DNA of 18,804 nucleotides from CAZAMT01 sp964486145 (lineage in GTDB: Bacteria > Bacteroidota > Bacteroidia > Bacteroidales > JAAAOM01): positions 1 to 18,804 of the forward strand of contig CAZAMT010000047.1 of NCBI GenBank assembly GCA_964486145.1, written 5' to 3'. The translations under genes were made by a program, and so were the position numbers. The number at the start of each line of letters is the position of its first letter. The first letter of the stretch is position 1. Below are positions 14,164 to 18,804 of the stretch, in pieces. The notes below the pieces were generated by a model. That model searched no databases. It was not told the DNA's origin and saw nothing but the letters and a program-made list of their open reading frames with translations.

Positions 14164-14220
14164 CGGCTGTAAGCCGCTCTATTATACCGGGTTACGGTAA
14201 TCAGGCTGGGTGCGGGCACC
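14164..14220. other. Three small hairpins in the convergent gap
   Basis: In a 79-bp gap richer in GC than its surroundings, three inverted repeats follow each other: CGGCT-N3-AGCCG (14164-14176), TACCG-N5-CGGTA (14185-14199) and GGTG-N4-CACC (14209-14220). None is followed by a convincing T-run on either strand. They may jointly end both converging transcripts or be part of an intergenic repeat. Confidence 0.4.
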
Positions 14221-14230
14221 AATTAAAAAA

Positions 14231-15679
14231 TTATTCAACGCCCAGTTGTTTTTCCCACCATTGGAGGTATGCTTCCGGATCGATTTTTTTCGGATCAATA
14301 CCACGTTCTTTCCAGCGGGGTCCATATTTCTGTTCCCTGCGTATCAGCAGTGAGTCGTAATTGTCGGGATCATAGCCTCCCAAATCTTTGGTTTCCACCA
14401 TCAAGTTTTGCAAAGCGTCTCTCAACGAATCAAGTACGACAACATACTCCGGATCTGTCGCAAGATTATTTATTTCGTATGGATCATTTTTCACATCGTA
14501 TAGTTCTTCCTCAGGTTTTTTTTCGGCCATGAATTTTTCCTGTGCGGGGGTTAATTCACCTTTTTTATGAAGCGTTTTAAGCACTTGCAAAGTCGGATAT
14601 CTGAATTCCTTGTAATGTCCAAATTGCAGGTATGGCCTTTCCGGCATAAAATTACGAATGTATTTAAACTCTTTGGAACGCACCGCCCTGATATGATCAA
14701 CAACAGCATCGGTACGGTTACGAGTTGCAAAAACATACTCCCGTTCATCATTGTCGAGAAGAAAATCCTGTCCCTGTAAATGTTCGGGAGGCTCAATACC
14801 GGCAAGTAACAAACTGGTATATGGAATATCGATCAAACTAACCAATGTGTTTCTTTCTTCATCAGCGGGCAGTTGGCCGGGCCAGCGGACAATTAACGGA
14901 ACTTTAATGCCGCTATCATACAGCCATTGCTTTCCGCGCACATGGGGCCGGCCCTGATCAGCAAAAAACATTACAATCGTATTCTGCTCAAGTCCTTCAT
15001 CTTTTAGTCGTTGCAGCACCCGTCCCACATGTTGATCGAGCAACTGCACACTTTCAAGGTACATAGCCCAGTCTTTCCGGACTACCGGATGATCCGGGTA
15101 ATATGGTGGAATAAAAACGTTATCCGGATTTACCGGGTTTGCAGTATCCTGTCCGAATTTACGATGCGGCCATTCAATCTGCACCGAAGCAAAAAAGGGT
15201 TGACCTTCCGCCCGCTGGCTCCAGTCCGACCCATCAAATACATTTTCCGCTTCGAAATTAAAATCCTTCTTTTCGGGTTCACTGTCCTTAGTTCCATCAC
15301 CATTACTGGTAAAATAGCCGTCTTCCTGAAAGTACTTTGTAACTACTTTTACGGGATCCGGTAATGGCTTTCGCTGTTCAGTGCGATGTTGATGGACTCC
15401 AATGGTTGTTTGATACATCCCCGTATAAAGTGCTGAACGACTCGGGGAACAAACCGGATTCGTGGCAAAGGTGTTGGTGAAATTGATCCCATTGCTACAC
15501 AACTGATCAATGTTTGGCGTTTTCACAACAGGAGTACCGAAACATCCTGCATCCGAACTGTAATCATCGGCAATGATCCATAATATGTTTGGTTTCTCTT
15601 CTTCCTGTTCCGGTTCTTTGGTTTTACACGAAAAACCAATCAGGTATATTAATATCAGGTAAAATGGCCATTTATTCAT
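14231..15679 (-). CDS. Lipoprotein S1-family sulfatase
   Basis: This enzyme should remove sulfate from a glycan or related ester, or possibly an N-sulfate, in the periplasm or at the outer membrane. The 482-residue protein has a lipobox (IGFSC, C18). The sulfatase core begins KPNILWIIADDYSSDAG with metal ligands D38 and D39. CSPSR (C77-R81) is the formylglycine motif and needs an activating enzyme encoded elsewhere. Other active-site pieces are the QIEWPHRKF block around H172, FFADQGRPHVRGKQ (238-251), where D241-Q242 stand where DN or DH is usual, and K250. The N-terminal pattern recalls heparan N-sulfatase-like S1 members, but I cannot fix the subfamily. It follows the LacZ-type GH2 gene by 42 bp in one operon, so both probably act on the same sulfated saccharide. 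Confidence 0.93.
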   Translation of the reverse strand: MNKWPFYLILIYLIGFSCKTKEPEQEEEKPNILWIIADDYSSDAGCFGTPVVKTPNIDQLCSNGINFTNTFATNPVCSPSRSALYTGMYQTTIGVHQHRTEQRKPLPDPVKVVTKYFQEDGYFTSNGDGTKDSEPEKKDFNFEAENVFDGSDWSQRAEGQPFFASVQIEWPHRKFGQDTANPVNPDNVFIPPYYPDHPVVRKDWAMYLESVQLLDQHVGRVLQRLKDEGLEQNTIVMFFADQGRPHVRGKQWLYDSGIKVPLIVRWPGQLPADEERNTLVSLIDIPYTSLLLAGIEPPEHLQGQDFLLDNDEREYVFATRNRTDAVVDHIRAVRSKEFKYIRNFMPERPYLQFGHYKEFRYPTLQVLKTLHKKGELTPAQEKFMAEKKPEEELYDVKNDPYEINNLATDPEYVVVLDSLRDALQNLMVETKDLGGYDPDNYDSLLIRREQKYGPRWKERGIDPKKIDPEAYLQWWEKQLGVE

Positions 15680-15721
15680 AGTGTATTTTACTTAAAAAGT
15701 TAAACTTACGTCCCAAATATA

Positions 15722-18700
15722 TTAAAACCCCAGGTTATTCTCAAATACCGGTGGCCATTTCCCTTTGCTTAGCGGTACCACCCTGAACGTACTTTTGTAT
15801 GTTTTTTTCTCGTCAGCAGGAATGGATATTAACGGAAATTTAAACTTGGTGCCATGAGATGCAACTTCAGCATTTACATAAACCACATATCCGTTTTCGC
15901 TTCTGCTCCAGCCTACATTTTCACTATTGGTTACCAATCCGAATCCATCCTCTTTTTTGTTTAGGAATGCCGTTAGATCCACCTGCTGCCGGTTTCCATC
16001 GAAAAAATCCATTTCAGGGGTAATGCTATGAATATTCCTTTCGGCCAGTTCATCTTTAAGCGGGTAAGATGGAAATGGGCCATCGCCCAACCATCGTATT
16101 TTATTGTATTCCTTATTTATTTTTAAGGCCAGTCCTAATTCCAGAAAATATCCTGTACAATTTATTGGTTCAATGCTATAGGATATATCCAGGTAGCCAT
16201 TGGACTGAACGTGCATTTGCAGTGATACATTGATTTTTTGTCTGGTACTATCGGGATGTCTGTATTCATAGGTTGCCTGCACAATTTTATTTTTCTGATC
16301 TGTTCCGTATGCATAATCTCTCACATATCCCGATGTTATCAAGTCCGGTTCCCAGAACCATGAATCCGCCATATTGTACATTCGGCGTTCGGCCATGGTT
16401 GGCTGCCTCCCTACCCTTAGAATTGGAGCGCTCTCAATAACTATCTTGTTATTAACGAAGAGCTTAATGCCATTTTCTGACAATGTTAATTTTGAATCAT
16501 CAGTCAGCGAAATTTCGGAGGGAATGTTCGACACGTTTTCAATGTTCATTTTATCTCCTGTCAATTTATTCCCCATCAACGAAGAAAAATCAGTTCCTGT
16601 TTTAGATTGTTCCAGGCTTATTACATGTTCAGCAATGGTTCGCTCATAAGGATCAATTATATCAAATGACAATCGGATATCTTTGTTGCCAGTTTCCGGT
16701 ATTTTCAAAGGTATATCCACTACATTTGATTGATGAGGCTGCATATCCGGTGATAATCTGCCGGTTTGAAGCACCTCATTTCCTGCATGCAATTTCCAGG
16801 CAATGGTTGTTCTATTCAGATTGGTAAAATCATACCTGTTAATGAATGTCACTGGTAATTTTTGCTTTCCGACGGAAACTACCATTTGCTTTTCCCGGAT
16901 TTTCACCGGGGCGTAAACACTCCGGGTTTCCCAGTAATCCGTTTGCGGTTTTCGGTTGCCATAAACGATACCATCGGTACCAAACTGTCCGTGACTGTCC
17001 ATAATGGTATGATCATCTATCCATACATCGGCTGATAAACCGGTATCTTTATTTTTTAATACATAAATGTTGTCATAACTGTTTAACACTTCCTTTCCTT
17101 CGGTATTTCGATATATTCCCTGGTCGGCCCAAAGCCATATCATACCTCCGGCAAGGTTGTCATATCTTTCAATTACTTCCCATTTTTTTTCAAGGCCGCC
17201 AAAAGCTACATCCAGGGAATGGTTGTATTCGGTGAATAAAAATGGCATATTGATGGTGGTATCATTCGCATACTTTTCCATTTGTTTGGCCGTGGGATAA
17301 TGCTTTGCATGAAAGTCCAAAAAATCATACAACCCCGAAACCACATCACGGCCATGCCAGCCAAAACTGTTGTTAGGCAAATAGATAGGACGTGACGGAT
17401 CCAACATTTTTACGTATCGCGCCACTTTTTCAACAATGGTATTCGCCGGATTTTCATTTCCAACGCTCCACATGATAACGGATGGATGGTTTTTATCGCG
17501 TTTCACACCCCGTTCTGCCCTAGCAAGCAAAGGTCCCAAATACAGCGGATCTGACAGTAACTCATCTCCAAAACCGAAAGGAATTTCACAACTCACATAA
17601 AAACCATATTCGTCGCAAAGCTCTAAAAACCTTGGATGCGGAGGATAGTGAGATGTGCGAATGGCGTTGATATTTGCTTCTTTCATAAGTTCCAGGTCTT
17701 CAACCCAATGCTCTTCGCGCAGCGCCCGACCAACTTCCGGGTGAATCTCATGTCGGCATACCCCGCGTATTTTTATGGGCTGACCATTCAACTTCAGTAC
17801 ATTTCCTTCGATGGTTATCTCACGGATACCCACCATTTTTTGTACCTGGTGTAATGTTTCATTTTCCGAAACCAGGGAAAGCTTTAAATCATATAGATGC
17901 GGGGTTTCTGCTGTCCATAGAAGCGGATCATTAATATCGATCTGAAATGAGATTGTACCCGGGAAGAAATTTTTGTTGTTCCAGGAAATGTTTTTGGTTA
18001 ATTTTTGACTGGCACCGCTTTGATCAATCAGCTCAACCTTGAGCTGCAGTGGAACAACTTTCAGGTTTTCATTTTGGAAAACTTTTATTTCAACCTCCCC
18101 CTCTATTGATGCACTACCGTTTTGGTAAACGGGAGTTTGAAGTGTAAAGTCTTCAATGTGAATATCGGCAGGAGAAAAAAGGTATACATCACGATAAATT
18201 CCTGACAAAGCCCAGGCATCGTTACAATCGAATCGGGTTTCCGGATGGTTTTTGTAAACTTTTACTGCCAGCCTGTTCTCTTTGTCAGGAAATAAATGTT
18301 CCGTTAATAAAAATTGGGCAGGCTGAAAAGCACTTTCAAAGCTACCGATGCTATGTCCGTTTAAAAACAGTTCATAACCAAAGGACACTCCTTCGAAGTG
18401 GATCATCACCTCCCTGTCTTTCCATGATTCGGGAACGGTAAATGATTTTACATATAAACCAACGGGTTCATTATCCGGGAAGAAATAGTGAGGTTCCTCA
18501 AAGCCTTTCAGTTCCCAGTTGGAAGGAACATCAATACCAGGCCAGTCTTCAATCGGATAGGCGGGATGATAAAAAGTATCAATCAGTTCTTGATTTTGTG
18601 TAACCAGCTTAAATTTCCATTCTCCATTGAGGATTTTTGTATTTATAGTGTCCTTTTTATGAAAATAAATGGCGTGAAGCGGTGACATGATGAATGCAAT

Positions 18701-18736
18701 AAGCAAGAAAAAAGAAAATATAAATCTGGTATTCAT
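15722..18736 (-). CDS. LacZ-type glycoside hydrolase family 2 (beta-galactosidase-like)
   Basis: This 1004-residue exported GH2 enzyme has the five-domain LacZ layout. A signal peptide (1-22, PLHA) is followed by the sugar-binding jelly roll (about 33-190), an Ig-like domain (about 192-305), the TIM barrel (about 306-610), a second beta domain (about 615-715) and a C-terminal small-chain-like domain (about 740-990). The barrel shows IRGVCRHEIHP (323-333), where Cys replaces the usual Asn of GVNRHE. The acid/base is E428 in SVGNENP and the nucleophile E503 in LFTEYNH, matching the CEYAH block of E. coli LacZ. GGMIWLWADQG (530-540) is also typical. Beta-galactosidase activity is the default guess; other GH2 activities are possible. 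It is the first gene of an operon with the sulfatase, so the natural substrate may be a sulfated galactan or related algal or host glycan. Confidence 0.93.
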   Translation of the reverse strand: MNTRFIFSFFLLIAFIMSPLHAIYFHKKDTINTKILNGEWKFKLVTQNQELIDTFYHPAYPIEDWPGIDVPSNWELKGFEEPHYFFPDNEPVGLYVKSFTVPESWKDREVMIHFEGVSFGYELFLNGHSIGSFESAFQPAQFLLTEHLFPDKENRLAVKVYKNHPETRFDCNDAWALSGIYRDVYLFSPADIHIEDFTLQTPVYQNGSASIEGEVEIKVFQNENLKVVPLQLKVELIDQSGASQKLTKNISWNNKNFFPGTISFQIDINDPLLWTAETPHLYDLKLSLVSENETLHQVQKMVGIREITIEGNVLKLNGQPIKIRGVCRHEIHPEVGRALREEHWVEDLELMKEANINAIRTSHYPPHPRFLELCDEYGFYVSCEIPFGFGDELLSDPLYLGPLLARAERGVKRDKNHPSVIMWSVGNENPANTIVEKVARYVKMLDPSRPIYLPNNSFGWHGRDVVSGLYDFLDFHAKHYPTAKQMEKYANDTTINMPFLFTEYNHSLDVAFGGLEKKWEVIERYDNLAGGMIWLWADQGIYRNTEGKEVLNSYDNIYVLKNKDTGLSADVWIDDHTIMDSHGQFGTDGIVYGNRKPQTDYWETRSVYAPVKIREKQMVVSVGKQKLPVTFINRYDFTNLNRTTIAWKLHAGNEVLQTGRLSPDMQPHQSNVVDIPLKIPETGNKDIRLSFDIIDPYERTIAEHVISLEQSKTGTDFSSLMGNKLTGDKMNIENVSNIPSEISLTDDSKLTLSENGIKLFVNNKIVIESAPILRVGRQPTMAERRMYNMADSWFWEPDLITSGYVRDYAYGTDQKNKIVQATYEYRHPDSTRQKINVSLQMHVQSNGYLDISYSIEPINCTGYFLELGLALKINKEYNKIRWLGDGPFPSYPLKDELAERNIHSITPEMDFFDGNRQQVDLTAFLNKKEDGFGLVTNSENVGWSRSENGYVVYVNAEVASHGTKFKFPLISIPADEKKTYKSTFRVVPLSKGKWPPVFENNLGF

Positions 18737-18804
18737 GATTTGTTGGTATTTAAATCAATTGGTATAGATTATCATCCGTTAAAGCTGCTTGTTATCCTAC
18801 AAAT

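Noticed and set aside
14231..18736. Calling a polysaccharide utilisation locus
   Set aside because: There is no SusC/SusD pair, no hybrid two-component sensor and no sigma/anti-sigma pair in the window; only two enzymes support it.

Overview
The window reads as chromosomal DNA of a Bacteroidota bacterium, probably a marine or otherwise salt-adapted member of the Marinilabiliales type. This is inferred from gene content (Na+-NQR, many lipoproteins, sulfatase plus GH2 enzymes), an AT-rich sequence with weak ribosome binding sites, and at least one clear Bacteroidota-type promoter (TTTG, 20 nt, TAnnTTTG). No rRNA, tRNA, CRISPR array, transposase or prophage gene is visible.

Region 1 (1-6380, all + strand) has a sodium and osmolyte theme. 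It holds the 3' end of nqrF (Na+-pumping NADH:quinone reductase), apbE (the flavinyltransferase that loads FMN onto that pump) and a MarR regulator. A 393-bp regulatory gap follows, containing a promoter and a long palindrome. Next come kamA (lysine 2,3-aminomutase) and ablB (beta-lysine acetyltransferase), which overlap by about 44 bp, then a 64-residue winged-helix protein and a Na+/solute symporter. kamA and ablB together should make N-epsilon-acetyl-beta-lysine, a compatible solute best known from methanogenic archaea.

Region 2 (6381-6620) is a convergent gap. It holds one copy of a 35-bp dispersed repeat whose other copy lies just before apbE, a 49-nt imperfect hairpin and a strong terminator.

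Region 3 (6621-11536, - strand) is a sugar-processing operon read from 10667 down to 6621: a cytoplasmic xylose-isomerase-like TIM-barrel protein, a secreted divergent GH2 glycosidase and a Gfo/Idh/MocA dehydrogenase. Further upstream on the same strand is an unusual O-methyltransferase with a lipoprotein signal.

Region 4 (11656-14151, + strand) has a second TIM-barrel isomerase-like protein, this one a lipoprotein with a strong terminator. Then come the remains of a 2'-5' RNA ligase-like gene with an in-frame stop, and an uncharacterised 410-residue lipoprotein. The two lipoprotein genes share a 14-nt promoter-proximal motif.

Region 5 (14231-18736, - strand) is a two-gene operon: a LacZ-type GH2 (1004 aa), then a lipoprotein S1 sulfatase. 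It probably acts on a sulfated glycan. No SusC/SusD pair is in the window, so a complete polysaccharide utilisation locus cannot be claimed.
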